From Coptis chinensis (Eukaryota; Streptophyta; Magnoliopsida; Ranunculales; Ranunculaceae): a DNA stretch of 64,000 nucleotides. The position numbers and the translations under genes were made by a program. The stretch covers positions 56,441,501 to 56,505,500 of the forward strand of contig CM027377.1 of assembly GCA_015680905.1 (NCBI GenBank). Direction: 5' to 3'. A model generated the notes under the pieces. It did no database searches. It was not told where the DNA came from and was given only the letters and a program-made list of their open reading frames with translations. The first letter of the stretch is position 1, and each line of letters begins with the position of its first letter. Below are positions 44,957-56,999 of this stretch, one piece after another.

Positions 44957-46657
44957 TCAAATCATCCACAACCATCCAAGAACCGAACCTCCCACCAATC
45001 CAATACCCAGAGACAGAACCATCACAATTCCAGCGGTTTCTGCTTCGGAAACCGGCACCAATTTAGGAGCAAGTATCATGAGTGCACTTGTCAGATACCC
45101 GTTCGTCAATCCAAGAAGACCAGTCAAAAAAGCCACAGGGTACTCTGTTGATCTTAACCATCTTGGTCCATGAAGGCAAGCAGTGAATAGTGGATAAAAT
45201 AGTAGCCTGGCAATGCAAGACGATGACGCTATAGTACTACTTTTTGGTACATATACAGCAGTGAATGACTTCCCTAGTAAGTCGGTAAAGTTGTATAACG
45301 TTATCAGCAGAATTGGATACCAATCGCCGAGTGCCTTGGACTCCACGTTTTCGGATATGTATCCAGGGAAAATAGACAGAGTAACCACGTAGATTATGAA
45401 AATTCCCATAGCCGGCCATAGGATTTTTTTGCCTACATTCCAGATTTTTGGTTTTCCAAAGGGATAGTTCACATTATATAAACTGGACGCGGAATTCTGC
45501 TGATTATTTGAGTAGTGATTTGTGGTGTGATGGTTCGCAGGGACTATTGGTGCACTCTTGGCTCGGTAATGCTGCATTACGGGCAACCTTTCTAGTATGT
45601 TGCAACAAACAATGCACCCAACCATAATAAGAATGCTCACTGCAAAATAAATGTGGGCACTTGTTCGTAGCCCCTGCGTGTTCTGGGGAAGGGATGCCTT
45701 TGTTATGATCCTTAAAATCGAGACAAGAACACCTGTATATGGAATTTCAGATAAGATAGTGCACAGATATTATATGAAACCAGTATATGAAGTTTTGACA
45801 TTTTTAGGATTATGCTCTGAGCCTTCTGAGGTGTTAAGATAGCCAGTGTATGGCCTTGATTCGCCATAAACTTTGAGCGCAAATTATTTAAAACTGTGGA
45901 AATTTCATATGTGAAAATTCACTGCGGAATAATATAGGTGAGGAAACCATTTTCTTTTGCATGTGTTCCTCAAGAACTTTATAATTAAAACATATTGCAG
46001 CTTTAGACATATTGAACTATCTGTTTTTTAATTTGTTATTTTTTCTTATTTAGTTAATACTGTAATTGAAGTTAAACCCTAATCTATTTCTTCCATCATA
46101 TCTAAAAAGCATAGATAGGAACAAAGAAAACTAACCCTTAATGTTTGAGTACCTGAAGACGCAGTTCCTGCAAAAACTGCCTGCATATACCGTTTGGGCA
46201 GCAAACCAGTGGACCCTATCAAACTTCCTGCTACCAACCCATCAGCCAAACCACATATTACAACACCTGCAACTACCACATTGTACACTCCATCAGGCCT
46301 CCATTTGGGATCAGGGTTGTGACGACTAGTCCAGTCCAACAGAGGTGGTGTCATCAAAGAGAAAACAAACATAGCAAGACCCAAGTTCATCCTAAGTCTA
46401 AAGCTTGGCACCTTAAACCATCTACCCCAACTCATTATCAGAACAAGGACTGGCAGCGAAGACGTCATATAAGCTACGGAGAAAACCTTATCAATGTGTC
46501 GGGACGGATATAGGTAACCAAAATAATCTACTGCCGTGATTAGTACATTCCACGGAAGTAAATTGCCTGCACCAAGCAAAAGATGAATTATGTATGCTAT
46601 ATTATATGTGTCTCTTGGCTCATTTTGATTAATATTAGGACCCTTCCCCTCTTCCAT
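44957..46657 (-). CDS. ENT8: Equilibrative nucleoside transporter, ENT8-like
   Basis: Exon 1 (46657-46153) starts MEEGKGPNINQNEPRDTYNI and carries HLLLGAGNLLPWNVLITAVD and YFGYLYPS, then CGLADGLVAGSLIGSTG and MQAVFAGTASSG. The G|GTACTC donor and CAG|GT acceptor bound a 420-bp phase-1 intron. Exon 2 (45732-44957) continues VLVSILRIITKASLPQNTQG, then SIFPGY, DWYPILLITLYNFTDLLGKS, GLTNGYLTSALMILAPKLVP and ends GSVLGWLWMI. The spliced CDS is 1281 bp (426 aa), the normal size for an 11-helix ENT. ENTs move nucleosides across membranes. The PWN, FAGTASSG and GLTNGYLTS boxes are those of plant ENTs, and overall the protein is closest to Arabidopsis ENT8 from memory. No lesion is visible. A TATA box lies ~40 bp upstream of the ATG. 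Confidence 0.92.
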
Positions 46658-46695
46658 TTCATGTTCAATGTGGTAGTGCAGCTAATGCTATTGCC

Positions 46696-46705
46696 TTTAT
46701 AGGCG
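46696..46705 (-). promoter_or_regulatory. TATA box of ENT8
   Basis: On minus, GCCTATAAAGGC lies ~40 bp before the ATG at 46657. This gives a very short 5' leader if used. Confidence 0.5.
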
Positions 46706-46739
46706 TTTCAGCGTTCTCAAGATCATCAAGGGTTCAAGG

Positions 46740-47645
46740 TGGTGATAAAAAGTACAGGGATGGTCCATTTTGGGTTGTGTAATGGTTGTTTTGATGGGAT
46801 GGAGATAAGAATCAATTAGTGTACTCATAGAAAGAATGCTCTAAGTGGGGACGTTAATGGATGGATGTGTGGTCTCACGGGATTGAGGGGAAGTACATAT
46901 TCTACTGCTCTACATTCTCTAGCTCTTAGACATTAATGATGTATAACTAGCCGGAATCTTTAGCTGTCTGGCTGTTACTTAACGATCAGTCAATTGTATG
47001 GTCTCAGATACTTAAGGGTCGCCATATGGACACCACTGATTTTACCAAGGGCACCAACAGGGTGTCTTTGAATAATAGATTCTCCTATAGAATCTTGGAT
47101 GGGGGCACTATATTAAAAGCTCAACACATTATTTTCGTCAGATTCTAATTCCTTTGTGTCATGCGATCCTACATGTGGTACCACTGTACCAGAGACATGA
47201 TATCCATGGATTCCATGGCGTTCGAAATCATAAAAATCTCAAAAATTACCAATACCATCGATTTATTGCTTCCAGAAAACACTAGTACGGTGACAGATTG
47301 TCTATTAGCTGTTTGGGCGATCCCAATATTTCATTTGTTACACCACAGGCAGGTCGGCTTTCAACGTACGATTCAACTAGCCTGCGACGGGTTCATCTCT
47401 ACCATAATCAAACAACTAGTCATTTCTTTGGGGTTAATGATTAATTGTATTGATAAGATAGACTTAAGAATCAATCTGTCTCCTCATACGGAAAATGTTC
47501 TATGTAGGGACCTAAATGGATGGATGGTGGTGCGAAGGAAGTACATTTTATTCTACAGCTATCCGTGCGTGATTTACTTATTGTGGGGTTCAATGTATCT
47601 AGCAGGAATATTTAACTTCCAAAGTTTCAAATGGTTGTTTTGATG
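46740..47645. repeat. Diverged direct repeat upstream of ENT8
   Basis: 46790-46910 (TTGTTTTGATGGGATGGAGA, AAGAATCAATTAGTGTACTC, GGATGGATG, GAAGTACATATTCTACTGCT) resembles 47445-47645 (TTAAGAATCAATCTGTCTCC, AATGGATGGATGG, GAAGTACATTTTATTCTACA, TGGTTGTTTTGATG). The 160-codon frame 47161-47643 overlaps the second copy and has no family match, so I do not call it a gene. Confidence 0.55.
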
Positions 47646-47819
47646 TTGATGACAACATCATAGGAAACTGAACCAATTGACCAGTTAAGCTTAGTGATAT
47701 TTGTTGCTTCAAAATTCTTTTCTCCCGACTATAAGTTTATTTTGCTTTCTCTTTTGGGTTAACTAGCATTGCCCTCCCACTAGACCAGCCACTTAGAATT
47801 TTCCCCAGTAGATAGAAAT

Positions 47820-48297
47820 TAGGGTTGATTTTTAGTGTATTCGGATTCGTATATCCGAATCCGAAAATATATACTCATATCCGAATCCAAATCCGACAAA
47901 TATTAAAAAATTTATCCAAATCCAAATCCGATTTCCGATATCGGATAATATCCGATCCGAAAATTAATATTAATTAAAATTTTATTTGCTTTGAATAATT
48001 TATTTTACCACTATAAAAACTATTATAAATATATATATATTTGTCATTTATTATAATTATTTTGTTATTATAAATTTTATATAATAATTAATTAATTAAT
48101 TATATATAATAATTATTAATTTTTTAAATCGGATCGGATATTTTTGGATGCAGATATGGCAGTATCCGAATCCGTATCCGAAACCATTTCGGACATAAAA
48201 AATTATCCGAATCCGAATCCGATATTCGAAATTTTTGGATAATATCCAATTTTCGAATACGAATTCAAATATTTGGATATCCACTTGCACCCTTAGT
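47820..48297. mobile_element. hAT-like non-autonomous element, copy 2
   Basis: The right end is the inverse of CTAAGGGTGCAAGTGGATAT. The left end starts TTAGGGTTGATTTTTAGTG. The arms are full of ATCCGAATCCGAA/TTCGGATTCGGAT words and surround an AT-rich core homologous to 7640-8200 in inverted orientation. Non-coding. Confidence 0.65.
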
Positions 48298-48720
48298 GGA
48301 GACCCTAATTTCCCATCTAGTAGGGGGAATACTCTCGTTAATAACCCTCCTCTATTTTTATATATACTAGCAACTTTGCGCACGTGTTGTGCCTGTGACA
48401 TGACCATTACAGGGTAAAGATGCAAAACATAGGACCTCATATTCAGAACAACGTACTTGGCAAATGGTAGTAAATAGTAGATACCAACGGGTTTTCTGAA
48501 AAATAAGTTGAGTTCTGCGTCTACTTTCTAGGAGTTTGGACACTGTTAACTGGTCATATAGCCTATACATTTTTTTACTGCTAATTATAGCATGGCATGG
48601 ACAATTTAAAAGCCAAACTGAGGTAAATACTCTGCAGTCTGCATCATCCAACATTCGCTGTACTTGGATTATGGCCAGAAGTACTAGAATTTGATCCAAT
48701 GTATTTGATAAAAACTAGTC
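48298..48720. other. Gene-poor stretch
   Basis: I see no gene or repeat I can name between the hAT-like element and the LINE tail. Confidence 0.4.
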
Positions 48721-48727
48721 AGCATAA

Positions 48728-49129
48728 GTTTTTTTTTCTTTTCTTTTTTTTTGAAATAAAGGGGTTAAGGATGCCCCAACCTTTTTTTAAATCAAGAATG
48801 CAAGTACACTTTTCCTTCCTTATCCCCAATACATTGAGTTTTTTTATCCATGGGGGGGATAAAGTACAAAATATCATTACACAAGGACCTATTAACTTTT
48901 TATCCATGGGGGGATAAAGTACAAAATATCATTACACAAGGATCTTGTATCGTAAGATTGATACAACCTGCAAAAGTAATGGGGACCTTTTTTAAGGCAA
49001 CTTGTAGTAATGGTAGTTAAGTTACTTCTGTGATCATGTGCTCTTTTTATTACCTATTTTAGTTAAATCTTTCTTATCTTCCCTCGCTTATCCGAACAAA
49101 GTTCAAGTTTATATCCTTTTATGGTAAAA
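48728..49129 (-). mobile_element. Older LINE (LINE-B), 3' end
   Basis: Read on minus, this part ends AAAAAGGTTGGGGCATCC, AACCCCTTTATTTC and an A-rich tail (48750-48728). It matches the 3' end of LINE-A on plus (AAAGGTTGGAGGGTCCCC, then AACCCCTAGGCATTTCAAA). The RNase H part of the same LINE lies at 54875-55177, on the far side of LINE-A. Confidence 0.7.
48837..48945. repeat. 54-bp tandem duplication
   Basis: TTTTTATCCATGGGGGGATA, AAGTACAAAATATCATTACA and CAAGGA occur twice in a row, inside the 3' untranslated part of LINE-B. Confidence 0.95.
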
Positions 49130-49181
49130 TCCTACACTGACTACAGTGTGAGTTCAGAGAAGGAAGGAGAGTTCAAAGGTC

Positions 49182-50562
49182 ATGGCTTCATCCAGTAACC
49201 CCATAGAAACAGCAGATAATACAAACCAAATGAGTACTACAAATAGTTCATGGAGTTCGCTGTTTGGCCGATCAGGAGGCCAAGAGTCTAATATAGTTTT
49301 CAAGGAGTTCTCTCCTATTATCATCGATGGAGTAGCGCAAGTCCCTAAGGACCTTGTTGAACAAGGTATCAGACAATGGGATGAACATCTGGTGGGGTAT
49401 TTTGTGGATAAAAGATTGTTTTTCCTCACGGTGAAGGTTGTGCTGGATAAAAGATGGAGTTTGAAGGGTTCCTTTGAAATAACAACTGACAAGGAGATGT
49501 TTTATATGAGTTTTACCAGTGCTGAAGATCGGTAAATGGTACTGGAAGGGGGACCGATGTTCATTGCGGGGAGAGTGTTTGTTATAAAGCCATGGTCAGT
49601 GGAGGTTGACAGCTATAAAAATGAGGTGATTACTATTGATATGGGTGAAGTTACTGGATGTACCAAAGGAGATGTAGACGTTTGATAGACTGTCATATCT
49701 CACCAGTTTGATTGGTGGAACCCCAAAATTTATGGATAAAGCTATAGCAAAGAGGAAAAGGCTATCCTTTGCCCGATTTTGTATTGAATTCCCTGTCAAC
49801 CATAGTTACAAAGAATCTATTAAGATTAAAGCTGGTACTCGAGAGATTGTCATCCCCCTGGAGTATCCCTGGAAGTCGTTGTCATGTGAAAAGTGTAACC
49901 GGTTTGGGCATGATACAACTCAGTGTTGTGTGAGGGTCACTAGAGTGTGGGCAAGAAGGCAGAATGGGCAGACAAATGCATCAAGAGTGCAAAGAGCAGA
50001 ACCAAATAGGGGAGAGTCTGCAAGTGTTGTAACTGGACAGCAAGGGGAGGGGAACACAAGTGGTCGAAGGGTTGAAAAAGTGGACTTGTCGCTTGCTATT
50101 ATAACTCAAACAGTAGATGTCAAGAGACAAAATGATGATGGGGAAGGGAGTTCTTTGGAGGAACAGAGAGGCTCAGAGCAGCAACCACAAGAATAGGAAT
50201 GTCCAACTCAGATCCAACTGGTATCTCCTAGAAGAGTTGAATGTACTTTCCAAGTGGTAACATGCAATCCAGAAGTACTAACAATAGAAGGAGTGCAAGG
50301 CCCAATACAAGGCAGAAATGAACATCTTGAGACTGGCCTGTTTACTGTTGAGAGAAACATATTTGAGGAGATGGTTTATTTGGAAGAGGATAATCTATCA
50401 GATGCTGAACCAGAACTCTTCATTGATATGATGGCCAACCCTACTCCGTTGAGAATTCCTCCTGTTCCTACTTTGGTGGAAATGGCCACTGTGAATACCC
50501 CTGTCCAAACAAGGGCACAGAAGAAAAAAAATGCAGAGTCCCAAACTACACCTGGGAAATGA
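49182..50562 (+). pseudogene. LINE-A ORF1 (RNA-binding, zinc knuckle)
   Basis: It starts MASSSNPIETADNTNQMSTT. A DUF4283-like part follows (GIRQWDEHLVGYFVDKR, LDKRWSLKGSFEI, MVLEGGPMFIAGRVFVIKPW), then EIVIPLEYPWKSLSCEKCNR and FGHDTTQC, a CX2CX4HX5C knuckle. The tail is Q/E-rich. Stops at 49534, 49682 and 50194 break it. ORF1 proteins coat LINE RNA. Confidence 0.85.
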
Positions 50563-50624
50563 GGAAGGGGAAGGTCCAAAGGCCATAGAAAGTGACGAGG
50601 TCATTAAACAAAAACATTAGAAAT

Positions 50625-51400
50625 GATCAGAGTATGTAGCTAGAATATAAGGGGGTTAAATGACCACAATAAAGTAAGGAATTTGAATAAGTTTATTGTG
50701 GAGAATAAGCTGAGTTGTATGGGCATTTTAGAAACAAAGGTAAGGATGGAGAAGTATCCCACTATTGCAGGTATGGTGTGCCCATAATAGGAAATCATAC
50801 ATAATTACTCGAGTGATGTATATGGAAGAATATGATTTACATGGGATAAAAGCATTTTGGATGTACAAAGAGAAGTGGAAGGAGTCTAGTTTATACATTG
50901 TAAGGTACACAGTCTACAATATGGGTTCTCATTCTTGTTAACTGTCATCTATGCAAGTAATAAGGGGCATTAAAGGCTCATTTTGTGGGAGGAGTTGAAA
51001 TTGTTGAGTGCAGGTATTCAGGGACCTTGGAGTGTGATGGAAAATTTTAATAATGTACTGTTCTCACATGAAAGAGCTGGGGATAGAGTTGTTGACCCTA
51101 GGGAAACCCTTCCTTTTGCGAGTTCTTTGAATGTGGTAGGATTGTTTGATCATACTGCTACTGGTTCTTTTTACACATGGAACAGTGGTGGAGATAATAT
51201 AAGGAGGTGGTCTAAGATCGATAGATGTGTGATAAATGTCTCTTGGTCCTCGAATCCTCTAACATTAAAGGTTAAGATTATAACTCAAGGTCTCTTTGAC
51301 TACTACCCACTGGTTCTTAGTTTCATGGAAATAGGTATAAGACATCCTCCATTTCGATTATGTAATGTGTGGACTCGGATATAGGATTTTGAGCTAATTG
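50625..51400 (+). pseudogene. LINE-A endonuclease domain
   Basis: It begins MIRVCS, stop, NIRGLNDHNKVRNLNKFI, ENKLSCMGILETKV. Later GPWSVMENFNNVLFSHERAG, FDHTATGSFYTWNSGG and WSKIDRCVIN match the apurinic-like endonuclease of plant LINEs (W-I-GDFN, TW-N, KLDR). The catalytic GDFN is altered to ENFN, so it would be inactive. Confidence 0.85.
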
Positions 51401-51417
51401 TTAGAGAGTGCTGGAGT

Positions 51418-53370
51418 ATGGCTGATCATGGGAGTCCTCCGTTCATGTTAACAAGGAAACTCAAAAGCCTAAAAGGGGTGTTGAAGGGTTGGGCACGAAA
51501 GTTCTGTTCTGATACACAAAGACTTGTAACTGCCACAAGGATTGAATTGATGGAGGTTAAAGAAAGGCTCAATCTTACACCTCTTGATCTTACTCTGAGT
51601 GCACAAGAATTGACAATAAGGGAAAAACTGTGCAAGTTACTAAATCTGGAGGAAGCAGAATTGTACCATAAAACAGATATAAATTGGCTATGTTTTGGGG
51701 ATAAGTGTAGTGAGTTTTTCTTCAATGCCTTGAAGGAAAAACAGACTAGAAATCTGGTGTGGAGTATAATTGATGTACATGGAGCCAGAAGGAAAGGAAA
51801 AGAACAAGTAGCTGAAGCTTTCCTGGTATATTACAAAGAGCTCTTGGGAGTGTCGTTTGTTGTGCCTATTGTGATGCTAAATGTTTTAGTAGTATTCCTA
51901 TTAAAGAGGTAGATCCTGACATTAGCCTACAGCTAGTAACCCCTATTTGTGACACGGAGATCAAAGAAGCTCTGTTTGCTATGGAGAATAACAAGGCACC
52001 AGGACCTGATGGTTTTAATGCATGTTTTTTCAAGAATAGCTGGGACATTATAGGAGAAGACTTCACGAAAGCCATCAAGTACATTTTTAGCCACAAGCAG
52101 ATTACAGGAGGTATTAGTGATATATTTCTGAGTCTAATTCCAAAGATGAACAATGCCTCACATGTGAGTTCTTTCCAACCTATTGCATGTTGTAATATTG
52201 TTTATAAATGTATTTCCAAAGTATTAACAAACAGGATGAAGAGTTGTATTTCCTCCTTGGTATCTTGCTCCCAATCTACCTTTGTTCCAGGAAGATCAAT
52301 CCAGGATAATCTTCTGATGGAACATGAACTTCTTAGAGGCTACTCAAGGAAGAATGAGCAGAAAAGATGTGTGATTAAGCTAGACATCCAGAAAGCCTAT
52401 GATTCTATTTCCTGGCAAGCACTTGAAGCTATTCTACATAAGTTTAAGTTCTCAATTATGTTTATCGAATGGCTCTAGATGTGCTATGCTTCTCTGTTCT
52501 TCTCGCTGCCGATAAATGGATCACCTTAATGTTACTTTCAAGGAAAGCGAGAGTTGAGACAGGGTGACCCTATGTCCCCTTATCTGTTTGTGGTTGTTAT
52601 GGAAAGCTTGAGTGCACTTCTTCTTCAAGGCCTACAATCAAAAAGGATTTCTGCCTACTCAAAGTGTAGAAAGTTAGCCATATCACATCTATGCTTTGTT
52701 AATGATGTTTTACTATTTTGTAAAGGTAACATGGAATCCATGATGGCTATCAAGGACATTTTGAACTCTTTCTCAAAGGCTACATGACTTTAACTCAACA
52801 ATTCCAAGACAACACTCCTAACTAGCAATATGTTCGAAGAGGAAGGGCTAGATCTTGCAACAACTATGAATATCTCTCTTGTTACTCTACCAGTCACTTA
52901 CCTGGGACTTCTGCTCACAGCAACAAGGTTAGACATATGAGAATGTCTACCACTTATTGAGCAGAACATAGGAAGGATTTCCAACTGGAAAAATAAGGAT
53001 TTAAACAAAGCAGGAAGAGTGCAACTTGTGAACGCAGTGCTTTCATCTTTTCAAACTTATTGGGCAACAACCTTTGTGCTCCCGAAGAGAGTACTTGATA
53101 AGGTAGCGAAGCTATGCAATAGATTCATATGGGCAGGACCAAGTATGGGGAAGAAAATGCACCATGCAAGTCATTTCAAGCTCAGACTTGATAAAGAATA
53201 TGGAGGGCTGGGTTTGATTGATCCAAGAGTGTGGAATCACGCTGCATATTGTGGATTAGTGGTGAAATTGGCTCAAAAAGTTGAATGCTTATGGGTCAAG
53301 TGGTCATGGGAAAATCATATTAGGAAGAAATGGTTTTGGACAATGAAAGCTCCAAAAGACTGCTTATAGG
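51418..53370 (+). pseudogene. LINE-A reverse transcriptase
   Basis: MENNKAPGPDGFNACFFKNS, SLIPKMNNAS, ISKVLTNRMK, SQSTFVPGRSIQDNLLMEHE, KLDIQKAYDSISW and GDPMSPYLFVVVMESLS follow in order. The FADD box reads FVNDVLLF, so one catalytic Asp is replaced by Asn. Stops and frame shifts near 51912, 52478, 52787 and 52940 break it. Confidence 0.9.
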
Positions 53371-54000
53371 TGTTGAGAGGAATCCTTAAGCATAGGGAAA
53401 TTGCATGGAACTATGTGAGACATAGTATAGAAAATGATAATGGTACTAGCTTTTGGCATGACCCATGGTGCTCAGGCCCCCTCCTCCTGAATCCGGTTGC
53501 AAAGTCTCTCCTTGCGGATGTAGTGCCAGTTGATGCATTAGTTAGTTCAGTGATTGAAAATGGGTCTTGGGCAAGAAGTATCCTGGATTTACCTGAATGT
53601 GAAGTTAAGGAGTGGATCATGAATACAGAGATTAACTCTTACATATCTAAAGACCAAGTCATTTGGACCCCATCCAGTTTAGGGGCCGGTTTTTATTGTA
53701 TCCTCAGCATATGCAACCCTCAAGAATGTGAGAAGCAAGGTAAAATGGTACAAGATTATGTGGGATAAGTTGTCAGTGCCTAAACACTCTTTTACTATTT
53801 GGCAATTATTCTTAGGATCTCTTCCAACACAAAATCGATTAATGGCGAAGAAAGTGATTGGGCACTCTAGGTGTTATCTGTGTGATTTGCATGATGAAAG
53901 TTCAGCCCACCTTTTCCTTCGACTGTTCATACTTGAAACTTGTGTGGCAAAGTTTCAAAGAGGCGATGGGGTTACCTGGAAGGGTTAGAAAATCGTATGA
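53370..54000 (+). pseudogene. LINE-A post-RT region with zf-RVT motif
   Basis: FWHDPWCSGPLL and LSVPKHSFTIWQLFLGSLPT, then CYLCDLHDESSAHLFL, match the zinc-binding reverse-transcriptase domain that follows RT in plant LINEs (C--C-----ES--HLF--C). Confidence 0.85.
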
Positions 54001-54299
54001 GGAATAGTATTACATAATGCGCATTTGTAGACCAAACTCTATAATGTCTGAAGTGATAAGGGCATTAAGTTGTGCTGCTGTACAAGCTATCTGGAATGAA
54101 AGAAACTAGCGAGTAAAGAGGAAGAGATTCTTGTCTGCAGATTCGGTCAGCATGAAAACTCTAAATAGTATAAGAGTATACTTGGGGAAATCGTTGAAGC
54201 TTGTCAGGGAGGGTCTAGCCATTCGCACTGTCCTGACAAAGCTAGGGATCGGGACAACTTTTAAGCAAAGTGCAGACCAATAGATTAAATGGATAAAAC

Positions 54300-54690
54300 T
54301 TGAAACCGACATCCCCACTATAAATACTGATGGATCAGTTCAAAATGGGACGGCATGGTATGGGGGTGCTCTAAGGGATCGAAATGGAGATCTGCTTATG
54401 GCTTTTTGTGGTAATTCTACGAAATGTTCAGTTCTTCAGCAAGAGTTGCTAGGCATTCTAAAAGGGTTAGAAGGTGTGGCAGCTATGCAAATAGAGAAAG
54501 TGTAAGTGCAGTTAAATTCACTAAGATTGATCTAGATACTAAGCAAAAAGGAAGAAGCACCATGGTACTGCAAGAACCTAGTCGCTCAGATTGGGGTTGA
54601 ACAAGGAAAATTTGTAGAAGTTTAATTCCTCCATGTGTTTAGGGAAGGCAATCAAGTAGCGGATTACTTATCTAGAATGAGTAGTACTTG
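54300..54690 (+). pseudogene. LINE-A RNase H domain
   Basis: INTDGSVQNGTAWYGGALRD, LQQELLGILKGLEGV, QLNSL and HVFREGNQVADYLSR match a plant-type RNase H (NTDGS, E, D-to-N at QLNSL, AD). Two TAA/TAG stops interrupt it. Confidence 0.88.
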
Positions 54691-54874
54691 TAGTACTCAT
54701 AGTACCGTATGCTGTAACAAATGTATCCATTTTATCTCCCCGATGGATCAAAAAATTAGTGAACTGATCAAAGGGGACAAAGAAGGAAAGATGTACATGA
54801 GAAGTTTCCATTAATAAAGGTTGGAGGGTCCCCTAAACCCCTAGGCATTTCAAAAAAAAAAAAAAAAAAAAAAA

Positions 54875-55177
54875 CTTTTGATAGGTAACCAGCCACTTGA
54901 TTTCCTTCTCTGAAAATATGCTTAAAAATTACTTCATCAAACTTCATTCTCACAGCCCATATTTTTGGCACTAAATTTCTAAAGTACCACGGTGGTTCCT
55001 CCTTCTTATTCATAATTTGGATCACTTTCAAAGAATCTGACTGGACTTCAACTCTCTGTACATTCAGTTCTCTCACACCTTCAAGCCCTTTCTGAACCCC
55101 CAACAGCTCCTGGTATAAAACTGATAGTTTAGTCGAACTTCCACTGTATGCAAGTAACACCTCTCCATTACAATCCC
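54875..55177 (-). mobile_element. Older LINE (LINE-B), RNase H fragment
   Basis: Minus-strand reading gives DCNGEVLLAYSGSSTKLSVL, YQELLGVQKGLEGVRELNVQ, VEVQSDSLKVIQIMNKKEEP and FREGNQVAGYLSK. It is a sister sequence of the LINE-A RNase H with intact QSDSL. It is cut on the left by LINE-A and on the right (55177) by the repeat that begins TGTCACACCCCG. Confidence 0.85.
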
Positions 55178-55617
55178 TGTCACACCCCGAATTTCGACAG
55201 AATTCGGAAAAACATTATTTGTTCCCGACTTTTCGATCTCCGAGGTGTGACGTACTCTCAACTCCCAGAAACCCATAAACAGTTTAAATATGCGGATAAA
55301 TAAAACCAATAAAATTTTAACTTAAACAAAAGTCATCTTCATTACAAAAATTAACAAATGAAAATACAAATAACCTTATCTCAACTGAAATCTATATCAC
55401 CTCAAAGGAAAACAAGGCCTATCTTGAAATACGACGCTAACGCAAACCACAAGCAGCAACCAATCTTCTTCAACACTAAACCTGTCAATACTTATCAACT
55501 ATGTTCATTTAATGAACACACCCGATAAGCAAACATGCAAATCGGGTCAGCATTATAAAAATGCTAGTGTGAGTAGCTCTAAAATACAACATATATTTAG
55601 ACATATACATACACAAT

Positions 55618-55800
55618 CCATAAGGCAGTTAGTTCCTCCACCGAGGCGCCTTAACTTTCCACGACTAATACAACATACTTAAGTTCAATAACTAAGGCAG
55701 GTAGTTCCTCCATTGAGGCGCCTTAACTTCCCACTAACCACACAACAAACTATACTCATAATAAATAAGGCATGTAGTTCCTCCATTGAGGCGCCTTAGG
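55618..55800. repeat. ~75-bp tandem repeat with AAGGC...GCCTT hairpin
   Basis: Three units carry TAAGGCAGGTAGTTCCTCCA followed by TTGAGGCGCCTTA, at 55620, 55694 and 55770. The ends can pair into a hairpin. Confidence 0.85.
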
Positions 55801-56259
55801 TTCTAACTAAACAAATAACCAACCAAGCATATTATATCCGTACCGCATTTCATGCTCAATAACAGAGTGGGTCGTCTCTGCCCAAGTAATTAGTTTGACC
55901 CACCCTTCTGCAAAACCATATGCAATCATATATTTAAAGGTATATAATTAACCAACATATTACCATAATTATATTAATTAAGGCTTTATTTGTGTGTCCC
56001 TAAAATCACATCGTATCTATGTCTTACCTAATTTTCCTGGCTACCACAATCACTTCCCAACGCCGAACATGTACATCCACATGCCTCCCCTTACATAATG
56101 AACCACTTCGTGCGTAACTACCCTGAGCGGGATGCCGCACACCAGGTAACCCTCACACGAAAGCCATTATATAAGTACTGCCACTATTTGGCATAAAATA
56201 TCGCGCGTCTCGTTCTATTTTGCGAACGGAATAATCAAGCAACTATTCGGCTACGTCAG

Positions 56260-56380
56260 AAGGGCCATTCAGATTCACTGAAATGCTAGAAGGGCCAATC
56301 ACATTACTTACGCCCGAAGGCCATTCAGATTCACTAAAACGCTAGAAGGGTCAATCATATCACATACGCCCACACAGGGC
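56260..56380. repeat. Duplicated GAAGGGCCATTCAGATTCAC unit
   Basis: Two ~65-70-bp units (GAAGGCCATTCAGATTCACT, then GCTAGAAGGG-CAATCA and TACGCCC) lie next to each other in the LTR-like repeat. Confidence 0.8.
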
Positions 56381-56999
56381 AGATCACATGAGTTGTGGTA
56401 GTCAGGTTCTAGGATTTTCGTTACGTAATTTATTCAGGTGTCATACATTTATGACTCATAAAAATTCCACTATATCACATGCAGGTCAAATACCTTATTG
56501 CACTAAGCCACAATATTTATAAATATCTCAATATATCTCATATCCATTTTCATTCTTTTACGTGCCAATATATTATTGCACTACGCCACACTCCCGTGGA
56601 AAATATCCACAAATACTCTACTAGCATCTCACAGATAAAATAATGGAGTGTTTATACATTTATTTCTCCAAAACTATTGCCTTTAATATATATATCCCAA
56701 CATATTATATAATGTCACAATATCAACGTCAAATCTTAATTAGATAATGACAACCAAAGTTATACAATCTTCCACAGCATTTTAGCATTTGACTTGTCCA
56801 TACAATTTAATATATAAAAACGTAACACAATTAAACAGTCAACAGTCCACAATCAAAGCCCAATATATATATGCTTTACACACTACTCACGTCAAATCTT
56901 AATTAGATAATGACAAACAATGTTATATAATTTTCGACAATATTTTATTACTATATTTGTCCATAATCTTAAATATGAGAAAAACTGGAAAAAAGTCAA

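Larger units (their letters stand above)
49130..54874 (+). mobile_element. LINE retrotransposon (LINE-A), near full length
   Basis: This plant L1-type LINE with ORF1, ORF2 and a terminal RNase H ends in a 23-bp poly(A) (54852-54874). It lies inside LINE-B: minus-strand LINE-B RNase H ends at its right edge, and LINE-B 3' sequence begins at its left edge. CCTTTTATGGTAAAA (49115-49129) and CTTTTGATAGGTAACC (54875-54890) look like a worn target duplication. Scattered stops make it inactive. Confidence 0.88.

Noticed and set aside
47161-47643. A 160-codon plus-strand open frame
   Set aside because: It overlaps one copy of a diverged direct repeat, has no recognised motif, and has no clear promoter or splice context.
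54841-55160. Twin-priming inversion of a single LINE
   Set aside because: The inverted RNase H lies downstream of the poly(A), not upstream, and the rest of the second LINE is found on the far side of LINE-A, so nesting fits better.
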